The notes under the pieces are model-generated. The model was not told where the DNA came from, made no database searches, and saw nothing but the letters and a program-made list of their open reading frames with translations. From Bacillus sp. (in: firmicutes) (GTDB lineage Bacteria > Bacillota > Bacilli > Bacillales > Bacillaceae), in contig JAPSLL010000006.1 in NCBI GenBank assembly GCA_031180805.1, positions 1 through 64,000 of the forward strand: DNA of 64,000 nt. The letters are read 5' to 3'. A program made the position numbers and the translations under genes. Of the stretch, positions 16,125 through 25,617 are shown in pieces (within the stretch, counting starts at the first letter, position 1; every line of letters begins with the position of its first letter).

Positions 16125-17828
16125 TTATTTGCTCGTAATAAAATGACCTTCCTTAGATGTCAATTGTGTATTTGCAGTCAATTTATTTACTGCGCTAAAC
16201 AGTGCTTTAACTGAAGAAGTCATGATGTCAACATCTATTCCACAGCCCCAATAGACTTTTCCATTGTCATCTGTGATGCCGACATATGATACCGCATTTG
16301 ACTTAGAGCCTAGCTCCTGTGCATGCTCTTTGTAAACAAGATTATGATAGTTAACTCCTAGCTTCGTGCGAAGGGCATTGCTAATTGCATCCAATCTACC
16401 ATTCCCTTCACCATTTAATTCCTGTTCTTCATCGTTAATTTTTACGGTAACTACTGTTTGATAATCGTCGTGCTTTGTAAAATGATAATTAACAAACTCG
16501 ATTGGTTTAGAAAGATTCACAAATTCATTTAAGAAAATTTGATGGATTTCTTCCGGCATAAGCTCTTTATTTTGACGATCTGAGACATTTTTTACTGTGT
16601 AACCAAACTCTTCACGCATTTCTTTTGGCAAATCAAGTCCAAATTGCTGCTCGAGTAAATAGCCGATTCCACCTTTTCCTGATTGGCTATTAATCCGGAT
16701 CACATCACCTTCATACTCTCTCCCGATATCCTTTGGATCAATCATTAAGTAAGGCACTGTCCAATGCTTACAATCATGTTCCTCACGCCATTTCATTCCT
16801 TTAGCAATCGCGTCTTGATGTGAACCAGAGAAAGCGGCAAATACTAGTTTACCACCATATGGTTGTCTGTCATCTACCTTCATCTTTGTCATTCGTTCAT
16901 ACACTTCAATTATCTCTAGAATATTTTCAAAATTCAGCTTTGGATCAACACCATGTGAATACATGTTTAAAGCAAGTGTAACAATGTCAACATTTCCTGT
17001 TCTTTCACCATTTCCAAACAAAGTACCTTCGATTCGTTGTCCCCCTGCAAGAATTCCAAGCTCTGCATCTGCAACACCACTTCCTCTGTCATTATGAGGA
17101 TGTAGTGATAAAATGACATTTTCTCGATAGTTTAAATGGTCACTCATATACTCGATTTGACTTGCATAAACGTGGGGCATTGAAAGCTCGACAGTTGCAG
17201 GTAAATTAATAATCACTTTATTGTCGGCTGTTGGCTTCCATACATCTAATACACTGTTGCAAATTTCTAAAGCAAATTCTAGTTCTGTACCAGTAAAGCT
17301 TTCTGGCGAATATTGGAATTGGAAATTCCCTTCTGTTTCTGCTGCGTATTTTTCTAATAGCTTCGCACCAGAAACGGCAATTTCAATGATTTCTTCTTTT
17401 GATTTTTTAAATACTTGTTCTCTCTGAGCAACTGAAGTTGAATTGTATAAATGTACTACTGCCTTTTTTGCACCTTCTAATGATTCAAACGTTTTCTTAA
17501 TAATATGGTCTCTTGATTGCGTTAGGACCTGTATTGTCACATCGTCTGGAATAAGGTCTTTTTCAATTAATGTCCGCAAAAATGTATATTCGGTTTCAGA
17601 AGCTGCAGGAAAACCTACCTCTATCTCTTTGAAGCCAATTTTTACAAGTAATTGAAAGTATTCAAGCTTTTCTTCAAGAGTCATCGGAACGACTAACGCC
17701 TGATTACCGTCACGTAGGTCAACGCTACACCAAATTGGTGCTTCTGTAATATACTCTTTTTCTGTCCATTTTAAGCTTTTAACTGGAGGCATAAAATATC
17801 CTCTTGTATACTTTTCAACATTTTTCAT
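16125..17828 (-). CDS. leuA: 2-isopropylmalate synthase, long LeuA type
   Basis: Condenses acetyl-CoA with 2-oxoisovalerate, the first step of leucine synthesis. The DRE-TIM barrel opens with WCSVDLRDGNQALVVPMT; metal ligands are in LSLHPHNDRGSGVADAELG, and GNGERTGNVDIVTLALN marks the family. The C-terminal part from about 430 (EFVNYHFTKHDDYQTVVTVK) is the LeuA allosteric domain where leucine feeds back. The length, about 567 residues, matches the fungal/actinobacterial type rather than the 510-residue B. subtilis LeuA. The ATG at 17828 is preferred over the upstream TTG because AAAGGGTG lies ahead of it. It stands alone, without leuBCD, behind a T-box. Confidence 0.93.
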   Translation of the reverse strand: MKNVEKYTRGYFMPPVKSLKWTEKEYITEAPIWCSVDLRDGNQALVVPMTLEEKLEYFQLLVKIGFKEIEVGFPAASETEYTFLRTLIEKDLIPDDVTIQVLTQSRDHIIKKTFESLEGAKKAVVHLYNSTSVAQREQVFKKSKEEIIEIAVSGAKLLEKYAAETEGNFQFQYSPESFTGTELEFALEICNSVLDVWKPTADNKVIINLPATVELSMPHVYASQIEYMSDHLNYRENVILSLHPHNDRGSGVADAELGILAGGQRIEGTLFGNGERTGNVDIVTLALNMYSHGVDPKLNFENILEIIEVYERMTKMKVDDRQPYGGKLVFAAFSGSHQDAIAKGMKWREEHDCKHWTVPYLMIDPKDIGREYEGDVIRINSQSGKGGIGYLLEQQFGLDLPKEMREEFGYTVKNVSDRQNKELMPEEIHQIFLNEFVNLSKPIEFVNYHFTKHDDYQTVVTVKINDEEQELNGEGNGRLDAISNALRTKLGVNYHNLVYKEHAQELGSKSNAVSYVGITDDNGKVYWGCGIDVDIMTSSVKALFSAVNKLTANTQLTSKEGHFITSK

Positions 17829-17923
17829 TTTTTTAAGACACCCTTTCAAAATCGAATTGATTGATCATTGAATATTCATATATTTAAGGGGCAAATACAC
17901 CCAAAAAGAACTAAGATAGACGC

Positions 17924-18190
17924 AAAAAAGCCTTTCATCTCCATTTCTAGAGACGAAAGGCTGTTATCAGCTTACGCGGTACCACTCTAATTCACACCTT
18001 ATGATGTGCACTTTGGTAGATACAATCGTACAAATACTATGTATCCTCCTAATATAACGGTTAGGCTCCGTCTCCACCTACTCTAATAAATATTTCAGCG
18101 AGCTACTTCAAGGTGAGTTCAGATTTTTCTCACGACTGTTTTCCACCAACCAACAGCTCTCTGTGCGTTTAAAAAATCTTACTAGTCCTT
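17924..18190 (-). promoter_or_regulatory. T-box riboswitch, leucine-type, controlling leuA
   Basis: The antiterminator T-box AGAGTGGTACCGCG lies at 17975-17988 and is followed by the terminator at 17930-17961 (GCCTTTCGTCTC with GAGATGAAAGGC, then TTTTTT). The specifier region reads GAACTCACC, in which CTC is a leucine codon. Uncharged leucine tRNA should therefore turn leuA on, in agreement with the gene. Confidence 0.93.
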
Positions 18191-18215
18191 TTCAATGTAT
18201 TTAAATATTTAGAAT

Positions 18216-18244
18216 ATTATATCAAGTGAATCATCTGTTTACAA
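18216..18244 (-). promoter_or_regulatory. Sigma-A promoter of T-box/leuA transcript
   Basis: Perfect TATAAT (18216-18221), 17 nt spacer, TTGTAA (18239-18244). It lies just before the T-box stem I. Confidence 0.72.
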
Positions 18245-18405
18245 GTGAATATTCAGAAATTCTTTTTGATAGTATTGGCAATCCGTCTTATATCTATGAA
18301 TGTAGTTTTGCTTAATTAGTTATATTGTATCTTAACATAGGAAAAAAAGGAACGAAATATTCAAAATTAATTTAATATTTCTGCTAATATTATTATTTAA
18401 AAAGC

Positions 18406-18437
18406 AAAAAACCGCCAAACACTGTTGACGGTTTTTT
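18406..18437 (-). terminator. Terminator of cyclophilin gene
   Basis: AAAAACCGTCAA and TTGGCGGTTTTTT style stem with one mismatch around ACACTG. T-runs are present on both strands. It lies ten nt after the stop codon. Confidence 0.85.
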
Positions 18438-18446
18438 ACCTGCTCC

Positions 18447-19106
18447 CTATTCGATCTTTTTCGGTTCTGGGTAAACGATTCCGAAAGTATCGACGATGAC
18501 GTCTTTAATTTTTTGTTCTTTTAATGGTTTATTTTCACCATCTCTCTCAACTGAAACTATTTCGTCCACAACATCCATTCCTTCAATTACTTTTCCAAAT
18601 CCAGCATATTCACCATCTAAATGTGGTGCATCAGCAACCATAATAAAAAATTGTGAACCAGCTGAATCAGGTAATTGTGAGCGAGCCATTGAAATAACGC
18701 CACGTTCATGTTTTAAATTATTTTCATAACCATTTGAACTAAATTCACCTTTTATTTGATAATCAGGTCCTCCCGTCCCATCTCCATTCGGATCTCCGCC
18801 TTGAATCATGAAGTCAGGAATGACTCTGTGAAATGTTAATCCATTATAAAATCCTGAATTTGCAAGGGAAATATAATTATTTACCGTATTTGGAGCAATT
18901 GCTGGATATAATTCAACCTTTATTATCTTATTATTTTCCATCGTAATCGTTGCAACGGGGTTTTTCTCAATAACCTGCTCTTCCTTTTTTTGCGTAGAAC
19001 TACTTGTTGTCTTATCGTCTGTAGTGCTCGTCCCACACCCTGCAACTAGGAATAGGATGAATCCCACTAGTAAAGCAAGACTTAATTTCGAAAAATGCTT
19101 CATCAT
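18447..19106 (-). CDS. Lipoprotein cyclophilin-type peptidyl-prolyl isomerase
   Basis: Catalyses cis-trans isomerisation of Xaa-Pro bonds in exported proteins on the outer membrane face. The N-terminus is a lipoprotein signal ([16 protein letters not shown]) with lipobox VAGC, then a Ser/Thr/Lys linker to about 50, and a cyclophilin domain ([71 protein letters not shown]). The catalytic Arg in [14 protein letters not shown] is present. 219 residues. Two adjacent ATG codons follow AGGAAG; the first is given. It is distinct from the usual cytoplasmic PpiB because of the lipid anchor. Confidence 0.93.
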   Translation of the reverse strand: MMKHFSKLSLALLVGFILFLVAGCGTSTTDDKTTSSSTQKKEEQVIEKNPVATITMENNKIIKVELYPAIAPNTVNNYISLANSGFYNGLTFHRVIPDFMIQGGDPNGDGTGGPDYQIKGEFSSNGYENNLKHERGVISMARSQLPDSAGSQFFIMVADAPHLDGEYAGFGKVIEGMDVVDEIVSVERDGENKPLKEQKIKDVIVDTFGIVYPEPKKIE

Positions 19107-19379
19107 TAACTTCCTTTCTCAATCTAACAATCTATACAAGCATTTTACGATTATCACTCAATTGATTCAAGTAGTAGATATGTGTTACTACTTTCAAAAA
19201 TAATTATTAGGTCATATCCTATTGCAATAGAATTGGATAATTTCATGCAAAAGTACGTGATTTGAACGTAAATTCCAATTAGGGACATAGAGAATCAATT
19301 AATTCTAACTCTCCTTGTTTAATAAATTAACTAGTCGCTTTTGCAAAAAACTGTTCTAGTTATTTTTTGAAAAATAAAA

Positions 19380-19437
19380 ATGACCTAGCTCCTACCCTTT
19401 CAAGATTTACTGACGAAGGGTTTAGACACTAGGTCAT
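19380..19437 (-). terminator. Nested terminator after 84-aa gene
   Basis: Outer arms ATGACCTAG and CTAGGTCAT with an inner CCCTT/AAGGG pair. On the minus strand it is followed by TTTTTATTTTTC. Confidence 0.75.
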
Positions 19438-19530
19438 CCTTTGTTTACTTTCCATATCCGTAATATTTATGTCATCCTTCAGGTTAGCTGAAACATTTAA
19501 AAGGTACTTCATCTAAAAGATTGTGCTTCC

Positions 19531-19785
19531 TTATATTTTTTTATAAACAGCAGCTTTTGTTGGGTATTCACCATTTTCCAATTCAATGATATGAGAAAAT
19601 GTGTACACACAGCCAAGTCCGTCAATATCAAAAAGTGTCATTTCCATAAAATCAGTGGGTAGTTCGTGTAAATGCTTCAAAATGAGTTCATTTTCATTTT
19701 TAAAAGAAAGGTCTCCTTCTTGTAAGTAATGGACATATGGATTTGTATCAAGACGATTTTCAAAAGGAACATTCATAAAATTCAT
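19531..19785 (-). CDS. Hypothetical protein, 84 aa
   Basis: Not recognised. Small soluble acidic protein (MNFMNVPFENRLDTNPYVHY) with no signal or membrane helix. The central MTLFDIDGLGCVYTFSHIIEL looks like alternating strands. A GAGGTG ribosome site and a downstream terminator support expression as a single gene. Confidence 0.65.
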   Translation of the reverse strand: MNFMNVPFENRLDTNPYVHYLQEGDLSFKNENELILKHLHELPTDFMEMTLFDIDGLGCVYTFSHIIELENGEYPTKAAVYKKI

Positions 19786-19975
19786 TTAAAAGCACCTCAC
19801 AGTATAGTTTTCTGTATTTTCTGATTATTTATATCATACACGATACGAATCAATTTGAAAACTATTTTTTAAAAATTTTTAATTGAAATTTTTACCACTC
19901 CTCTTTTCTTGAAATCTATTATTCTATTCCCTAAAATATATAAACTTAAACGTCCAAACCTTATGATATAAACAA

Positions 19976-20013
19976 ATGATACCAATTACGTAATATTTGT
20001 ATCATGATACAAT
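19976..20013 (+). promoter_or_regulatory. 16-bp perfect palindrome over probable promoter of zincin gene
   Basis: TTGTATCATGATACAA (19997-20012) is perfectly self-complementary. A partial copy, ATGATAC, lies at 19976-19982. The palindrome covers TACAAT (20008-20013), a plausible -10, so a repressor bound here would block the gene. I cannot assign the regulator. Confidence 0.6.
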
Positions 20014-20034
20014 GTAGAGAAGGATGTGACAGCT

Positions 20035-21045
20035 ATGTTAAAATTACGACAATTTTTTATTATATTACTATTTTCATTTCCTTTTCTAGCGAGCTTTAGT
20101 TCGAATGGACTTCCGGCAAATTTCTACTCATCCTATACGACCCCAGAAGGAATTCGGATCATTAGTTGTTCCGAAAAATGGGATAAAGCAAAATTAGTAG
20201 AATTATATAAGGAATTCGTAGAAAATAAGCACGGTAATGAGTTTTCTTTATTGAATGGAATTGTTATTGACGGTGGAGCTCATTCATCTTCTCTTACGAA
20301 AGGAAGCTACAGTGCGTTGACGAATACGATTACCCTCTATCAAGGGGATAAATATACAGAGCCAGCTGATTATGCTGAAACTCTTACACATGAATATGGT
20401 CATCATTTTGCCTATCATTATTTCCCTTCGCATCATCTACCCTTTTCAAAGTGGAGCGAGCTTAGAGGTTTAGCTGTAGAAGCAACACATTGGGATGCTT
20501 TTTGGAATTATAATGAAAACGATCATGCTCACTATCCACAGGAAATTTTTGCAGATGATTATGTTTTGTTATATGGTGCGACAAAGGAAATGGATGTGAA
20601 GGATGTCTTTACTAATGAGGATTTTTACTTACGGACAGAGCACGAAAATCAACAACTTTCCAATGTCTTAGAAAATAGCGAGCTAATTGAATTTATTGAA
20701 AGAGAAAGTGGCTTAAAGGTTGAGCGCTCTCGACTTCTCCAAGTACCAGTTCTTACTGAATATAATGATGCAAATCTATTCTATGAAATTACAAAAAAAG
20801 CAAATGTTGCCTATCGATTAAATATAAGCCTTCATCATGAAAGAAATAAACCTGCAAAGGAGGATTGGGAGCTTTACAATGTAACAACAAAAAATACTGG
20901 TAATGTACTGCAATTTTCATTAGCTGAAATTGATAAAGAAGTATTTGCAAAGTATGAATATATGACGATTAGCGTCGATACTGTTGACCTATCAACATCT
21001 CTCGGCATCAAATCGGAGGAAATAAAGCTTAAACTAATTCAATAA
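20035..21045 (+). CDS. Secreted zincin metalloprotease-like protein
   Basis: 336 residues. A signal peptide (LRQFFIILLFSFPFLASFSS) is followed by a catalytic region with HExxH in TLTHEYGHHFAYHYF near residue 130. The motif YPQEIFADDY about 45 residues later offers a glutamate as third zinc ligand, as in gluzincins. The C-terminal 90 residues (TKKANVAYRLNISLHHERNK) look like a beta domain. The ATG at 20035 is preferred over the GTG at 20026, which is too close to the AAGGATG site. The gene stands alone with a terminator behind and a striking palindrome ahead. Substrate unknown. Confidence 0.8.
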   Translation: MLKLRQFFIILLFSFPFLASFSSNGLPANFYSSYTTPEGIRIISCSEKWDKAKLVELYKEFVENKHGNEFSLLNGIVIDGGAHSSSLTKGSYSALTNTITLYQGDKYTEPADYAETLTHEYGHHFAYHYFPSHHLPFSKWSELRGLAVEATHWDAFWNYNENDHAHYPQEIFADDYVLLYGATKEMDVKDVFTNEDFYLRTEHENQQLSNVLENSELIEFIERESGLKVERSRLLQVPVLTEYNDANLFYEITKKANVAYRLNISLHHERNKPAKEDWELYNVTTKNTGNVLQFSLAEIDKEVFAKYEYMTISVDTVDLSTSLGIKSEEIKLKLIQ

Positions 21046-21056
21046 AATTGATATAA

Positions 21057-21101
21057 AAAAGGGTTACACAACTCAACAATTATTGAGTGTTAACCCTTTT
21101 T
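21057..21101. terminator. Bidirectional terminator after zincin gene
   Basis: AAAAGGGTTA and TAACCCTTTT with an inner ACTCAA/TTGAGT pair. U-runs on both strands. Confidence 0.8.
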
Positions 21102-21143
21102 ATATAAATAGAAATTTTAAAGTAGTTCTTAAAAACACAAACT

Positions 21144-21368
21144 TTATAAACGACTTTTTACATTATCTCTAATCTCTTCTATTTCATCATCAGTTAAATT
21201 AGCTGGATACGATGTTTTATTCTCAAAAACCCAAGCATTTATAAGTTCCAAGTCTGATTTAGTGAACGTAATGCTATACTCTTTTTGTTTGTACTTAAAG
21301 TTTGCTGTTACATGCTCTTGTTCATATTGCTCGTCAATAATCAAATTTGTTAATTCGTATGAATCCAT
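21144..21368 (-). CDS. Hypothetical protein, 74 aa
   Basis: Not recognised. Acidic and soluble; a strand-rich centre (YKQKEYSITFTKSDLELIN) and a helical end (TDDEIEEIRDNVKSRL). AGGAGA precedes the ATG. It lies 54 nt downstream of the SNF2 gene on the same strand and could be co-transcribed with it. Confidence 0.65.
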   Translation of the reverse strand: MDSYELTNLIIDEQYEQEHVTANFKYKQKEYSITFTKSDLELINAWVFENKTSYPANLTDDEIEEIRDNVKSRL

Positions 21369-21422
21369 ATATTGTCTCCTTTATTACGACATTCTTTTTT
21401 AGAATGGTCGTTATTGGAGAAT

Positions 21423-24400
21423 TTATACTTTTTCTAATTTATATGTTGCCCCAGTTAGTATTTCTTTAACATCTTCTCTCGTAAGTGTACTAATGTTTTC
21501 ATTCCCAGGCTTGATAACTTCTTGAATTAAATGCTTCTTTTTTAATTGAAGTGCGTTCATTTTGTCTTCAACTGTTCCTTTAGCAACAAGTTTTATCACA
21601 TGAACATTTCGTGTTTGCCCCATACGATATGCGCGGTCTGCTGCTTGTTGTTCAACTGCAGGATTCCACCATAAATCATATAAAATCACTGTATCAGCAC
21701 CTGTAAGGTTTAACCCTGTTCCACCTGCTTTTAATGAGATTAAAAACAGTCCTCTTTCGCCATTATTAAATTTATTGCATAGCTCAACTCTTTCGGCAGA
21801 AGGTGTTTGACCATCTAAATAAAAATAAGGAAGTCCAAGATTTGTTAACTCGCGGCCAATAATTTCAAGCATTTTTGTAAATTGTGAAAATAGGAGAATT
21901 CTTTTCCCCGTGCTATGACATTCCATCACAATATCTAATAATTGCTCTAATTTTGCTGAACTACCTGTATAGCCATCAACAAATAGTCCAGGGTGACAGC
22001 AAATCTGACGAAGCCTTGTAATACCAGCAAGAATTTTAATGCGATTTTTCTCAAACGTTTCTTTATCAAGATGTTTAAATGTATCATGCTTAAGCTTTGC
22101 TAAATATGCAAGATAAAGCTTTTTTTGCTCTGGTAACAATTCTGAAGTGTGAACCGTTTCGAATTTTTCTGGTAGTTCGTCTAATACGTCTGTCTTTAAT
22201 CTCCTTAAAATAAACGGTCTGACCTTCTTTGCAATCGTTTCTCTTGGTAAATCAAGAAACTCCTTGCGTTCAGGGAATAAATCAGGAAAGACAAGATGGA
22301 ATATTGACCATAGCTCTATTAGTGAATTTTCGATTGGAGTTCCTGTCAAAGCAAATCGATTTGCTGCTTTGATTATTTTTATCGTTTTCGCCGTCTTAGT
22401 TTGAAAGTTTTTCACAAATTGTGCTTCATCTAAAATTAATGTATGGAAGTGATGGTTTTTATAAATAGTGCTATCTCTTTGTACTAATGGATAAGACGTT
22501 ATCAACACGTCAAATGAAGCTGACTTCTTCAAGAGGTTTTCCCTATCGCGTTTAGTCCCTGTAACAACTGCAACGTTGACAGCTGGAGCAAATTTGTTAA
22601 ACTCTTGCTTCCAGTTATATACAAGCGAAGATGGTGAAACGATTAATGCTGGCATCTTTTGTTTTCTTATATCAGTAAGGACAGACGAGATAAAGACGAT
22701 GCTCTGTATTGTCTTTCCGAGTCCCATATCATCAGCTAGAATCCCTCCAAAGCCATACTGTGCCATAGTTTTCAGCCATGTATATCCTTGTGCTTGATAT
22801 TTCCGTAATGAAGTACCTACAACTTCAGGAATAGCAAACTTTGCTTGAGGATTTTGTAAATCGTCCAAAAGCTTTTGGAAAGAGTGCTCTAATGTAACGA
22901 TTGTTCTATCTCCAAGCATATCAAGATGCTGCATCCCTTTTACTATTGGTAATGAAAATTGTGGTAAGAAGAGGTCAGCTTCAATGTCTAATCCTTGCAA
23001 AAAACGTGTTACTTTTGTAAATTCTGGGCCTTCTAATGAAAGCAATGAGCCATTAGATAGTCGGTAATATGGTCGTTTAATTTCTAATGATTTTAATATG
23101 CCTTTAATGTCAGACTCAGGAATACCACCTATATCAAATTGAAAGGATAACCAATTTGTACGTTCATCTAATTTAACTCTAATGTTCAGATGCGAATGCT
23201 CTGTAAATAATCTCGTTCGAACAGCTGAAGTCGCATATACTTCGACTAGCGGCTTCAATAACGGTAGAAAATGATAGAGAAAATGATATTCTAACTCTTC
23301 ATTTTGTAAATAATATCCCCCCTCTGTTTTTGAAAACATACTATCGTCCATTAGCTGCAAAATCCGTTGTTCCTTCACTTCCTCACGAAGAAAAGCTAAC
23401 CCGTTATGCTGTTCAGCATCATCTAATGGATTAATGACAACTTGGCCGTAATGAAATTCAAGACCAGCGAGAAGCTTATTATGAATTCTGTCAAGATATA
23501 ACTTAGCTTTAAGAGGATTATTATTTAGCTTAACTAACACACTTTTTGATAACTGTACTTTCCCAAGCTTCATAAATCCAGGCATGACGTGATCGACAAA
23601 CTGCTTAATTTGATCAATTGGAATGAGAAATTCTTGTTTTTCATTTGTCTCTAACATATCTTTTAATTCGTTTAACCTATTATAGTCTTCTTCAGCTAGA
23701 TGCTTTATTTTATTCTCATATAAAACAACCCGGTATGCCTTCATCATTGTTAATCGATCAAAACCATTAACGAACAGTTGATAGTTACCTTTGAGTAATT
23801 TTTCCGCAAATGAAAACGTTAATGGAAGCTGAGCTGTCATTTCTTCTATTCCATGATATACCGTACGATTGTTTATGATTTTCACATTCGGAGTACTAAG
23901 AAGTAAAGGGAAAATGGTATCCCAGAAGGACGGTGGGATAAGCATATGCTCATGATTTTTCCTGTCTGTTTTAGTCTCTTCTAAGTAATTTTCAAGTTTA
24001 TAAATTTTAAGCAATTCCTTTATAAGAGCATCTGTATGAGGGTGAAGATAATATTGATTGCGATCATAGGTTAGGACGTTTGTGATTTCATACGGTTCAG
24101 CGTTTTCGAAATGGTGAAAAAACTCATCTAAAATGATTGGATAGAGCTCTTTCGTTCCAAGTCTTAATTCTATAGCGAACATTCCATTTTCTACATATGG
24201 GATACATGTGAATTCGACAATTAATTGCTCACGTTCTTCGATTAAATGTTGTCTACTTTTTGGAGAGCTCTCACGTGGTGTAAAGAGACCGAATAATTGA
24301 TTTGTTAATTGTTTCTCAAGCGGAGAAAGAGCTGTTCTTTCATAAAGAGAAGATCCTTCCTTTGTTGAAGAATCCCCTTGCCGCTTTTCGAGTATATGTT

Positions 24401-24689
24401 GTAAGTGTTTGGCATTTATTGCAAATAATGCTGCAGCAACATGCTGGCAGAACTGCGTAATAGAAGCGAGTTTTGGACAAGTACATTCTGCGGATACTTG
24501 TCCATTATGATGTTCAATTGTTACATGAAATTGGTTATCAATGTTAACATTGACATTATACGTTTTGGTATTTGGGGTAAAATTTGTAACGGCAGCTTTT
24601 CCCTTTTGAAAATATCCCTTCCCTTTTTTATAAGCGTGATCCCCGCATAACTCTTTTATAACCTGATCACTGAACAATTGATTCATCAT
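21423..24689 (-). CDS. SWIM zinc-finger SNF2-family helicase
   Basis: 1088 residues. An N-terminal SWIM finger (CTCPKLASITQFCQHVAAAL, form CxC...CxH, about 88-108) is followed by a long SNF2-associated region (about 120-600) and the two helicase lobes. Lobe 1 has FGGILADDMGLGKTIQSIV near 655 and DEAQFVKN near 755; lobe 2 has LFSQFTKMLEIIGREL, KAGGTGLNLTGADTVILYD and DRAYRMGQTRNVHVIKLVAKG. This architecture is the YwqA/RapA-like bacterial SNF2 group, thought to translocate on duplex DNA; the biological role is unclear. ccdA lies upstream with 32 nt spacing. Confidence 0.93.
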   Translation of the reverse strand: MMNQLFSDQVIKELCGDHAYKKGKGYFQKGKAAVTNFTPNTKTYNVNVNIDNQFHVTIEHHNGQVSAECTCPKLASITQFCQHVAAALFAINAKHLQHILEKRQGDSSTKEGSSLYERTALSPLEKQLTNQLFGLFTPRESSPKSRQHLIEEREQLIVEFTCIPYVENGMFAIELRLGTKELYPIILDEFFHHFENAEPYEITNVLTYDRNQYYLHPHTDALIKELLKIYKLENYLEETKTDRKNHEHMLIPPSFWDTIFPLLLSTPNVKIINNRTVYHGIEEMTAQLPLTFSFAEKLLKGNYQLFVNGFDRLTMMKAYRVVLYENKIKHLAEEDYNRLNELKDMLETNEKQEFLIPIDQIKQFVDHVMPGFMKLGKVQLSKSVLVKLNNNPLKAKLYLDRIHNKLLAGLEFHYGQVVINPLDDAEQHNGLAFLREEVKEQRILQLMDDSMFSKTEGGYYLQNEELEYHFLYHFLPLLKPLVEVYATSAVRTRLFTEHSHLNIRVKLDERTNWLSFQFDIGGIPESDIKGILKSLEIKRPYYRLSNGSLLSLEGPEFTKVTRFLQGLDIEADLFLPQFSLPIVKGMQHLDMLGDRTIVTLEHSFQKLLDDLQNPQAKFAIPEVVGTSLRKYQAQGYTWLKTMAQYGFGGILADDMGLGKTIQSIVFISSVLTDIRKQKMPALIVSPSSLVYNWKQEFNKFAPAVNVAVVTGTKRDRENLLKKSASFDVLITSYPLVQRDSTIYKNHHFHTLILDEAQFVKNFQTKTAKTIKIIKAANRFALTGTPIENSLIELWSIFHLVFPDLFPERKEFLDLPRETIAKKVRPFILRRLKTDVLDELPEKFETVHTSELLPEQKKLYLAYLAKLKHDTFKHLDKETFEKNRIKILAGITRLRQICCHPGLFVDGYTGSSAKLEQLLDIVMECHSTGKRILLFSQFTKMLEIIGRELTNLGLPYFYLDGQTPSAERVELCNKFNNGERGLFLISLKAGGTGLNLTGADTVILYDLWWNPAVEQQAADRAYRMGQTRNVHVIKLVAKGTVEDKMNALQLKKKHLIQEVIKPGNENISTLTREDVKEILTGATYKLEKV

Positions 24690-24721
24690 TTTATTCCCTT
24701 CTCTTCCTCAAACAAATAAAG

Positions 24722-25450
24722 TTAGCTTGTTACTGTATGTATCCAATCATTTAATCGGTATTGCAAATTAGAAAACCAAATATTTAAAAATGTCATTTGA
24801 TCAAAATAAAGCAATATACCGAAAATTATCATAATCACGCCACCAATTTTCATTAGCTTTTGTGAATGTTTAACAATGAATTTTGTTTTACCAATGAAAA
24901 ATGCTAATACGATAAATGGTAAGCAAAATCCTAGTGAATAGCCTGTAATATTAATGAACGCCTGTGATGGATTGAGCGCACTTGCATACATGATAACACC
25001 AAAGATCGGACCGATACATGGAGTCCATCCTGCCGCAAAGCCTAATCCAATAAGAAATGAATTTAAATAGCCGACATTGCTTCGCTTTTTTTGAACACGG
25101 GTATCCTTTAGCATAAATTTAGGCTGGAAAACCTCCAACATAAATAACCCCATTAAAATAATGAAAATCCCACCTAGCATCCGAATCAAATCTTGATGTT
25201 CACTAAAAAGTTGACCGATTCCACTAAATGAAAAGCCTAATATGTAATAAATGACGGAGAAGCCTAAAGAAAAAAAGATCGAATGCAATAATATCTTCTT
25301 TTTATGCTGGGTATCCTTGTCACCCTTTAATTCATTAATAGACATCCCTGTTATGTAAGAAACAAACGATGGATATAAAGGTAAGCAGCATGGTGATACA
25401 AATGCAAGTAGCCCCGCTGAAAAGGCCATGATAAATGTTATATTTTCCAC
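24722..25450 (-). CDS. ccdA: CcdA thiol-disulfide electron transporter
   Basis: Carries reducing power from thioredoxin across the membrane for cytochrome c maturation and spore proteins. It has six helices and the two family cysteines: Cys in FVSPCCLPLYPSF near the start and Cys in AAGWTPCIGPIFG near 150. The track start adds five codons; the GTG at 25450 lies behind GGGGGG at good spacing and gives 242 residues, matching known CcdA. No ccmG or resABC genes are near. It precedes the SNF2 gene by 32 nt. Confidence 0.92.
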   Translation of the reverse strand: MENITFIMAFSAGLLAFVSPCCLPLYPSFVSYITGMSINELKGDKDTQHKKKILLHSIFFSLGFSVIYYILGFSFSGIGQLFSEHQDLIRMLGGIFIILMGLFMLEVFQPKFMLKDTRVQKKRSNVGYLNSFLIGLGFAAGWTPCIGPIFGVIMYASALNPSQAFINITGYSLGFCLPFIVLAFFIGKTKFIVKHSQKLMKIGGVIMIIFGILLYFDQMTFLNIWFSNLQYRLNDWIHTVTS

Positions 25451-25551
25451 AGAATCCCCCCTCATAGTATTATAGCGATTTCATCATAAATGATAACAGA
25501 AGAGTTGTGAACGTTTTCGAACTCTTTTATTTATATAAAATACATGATAAA

Positions 25552-25593
25552 GCAGCAGTTAGATTTCATGAAAATTAAGAAATCAACTGCTGC
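25552..25593 (-). terminator. Terminator after CadA-type ATPase
   Basis: GCAGCAGTT plus GATTTC pair with GAAATC plus AACTGCTGC with one bulge, 24 nt past the stop codon. The tail is TTTATC. Confidence 0.65.
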
Positions 25594-25617
25594 ATCTATT
25601 CTACCATAAGATTGTCT

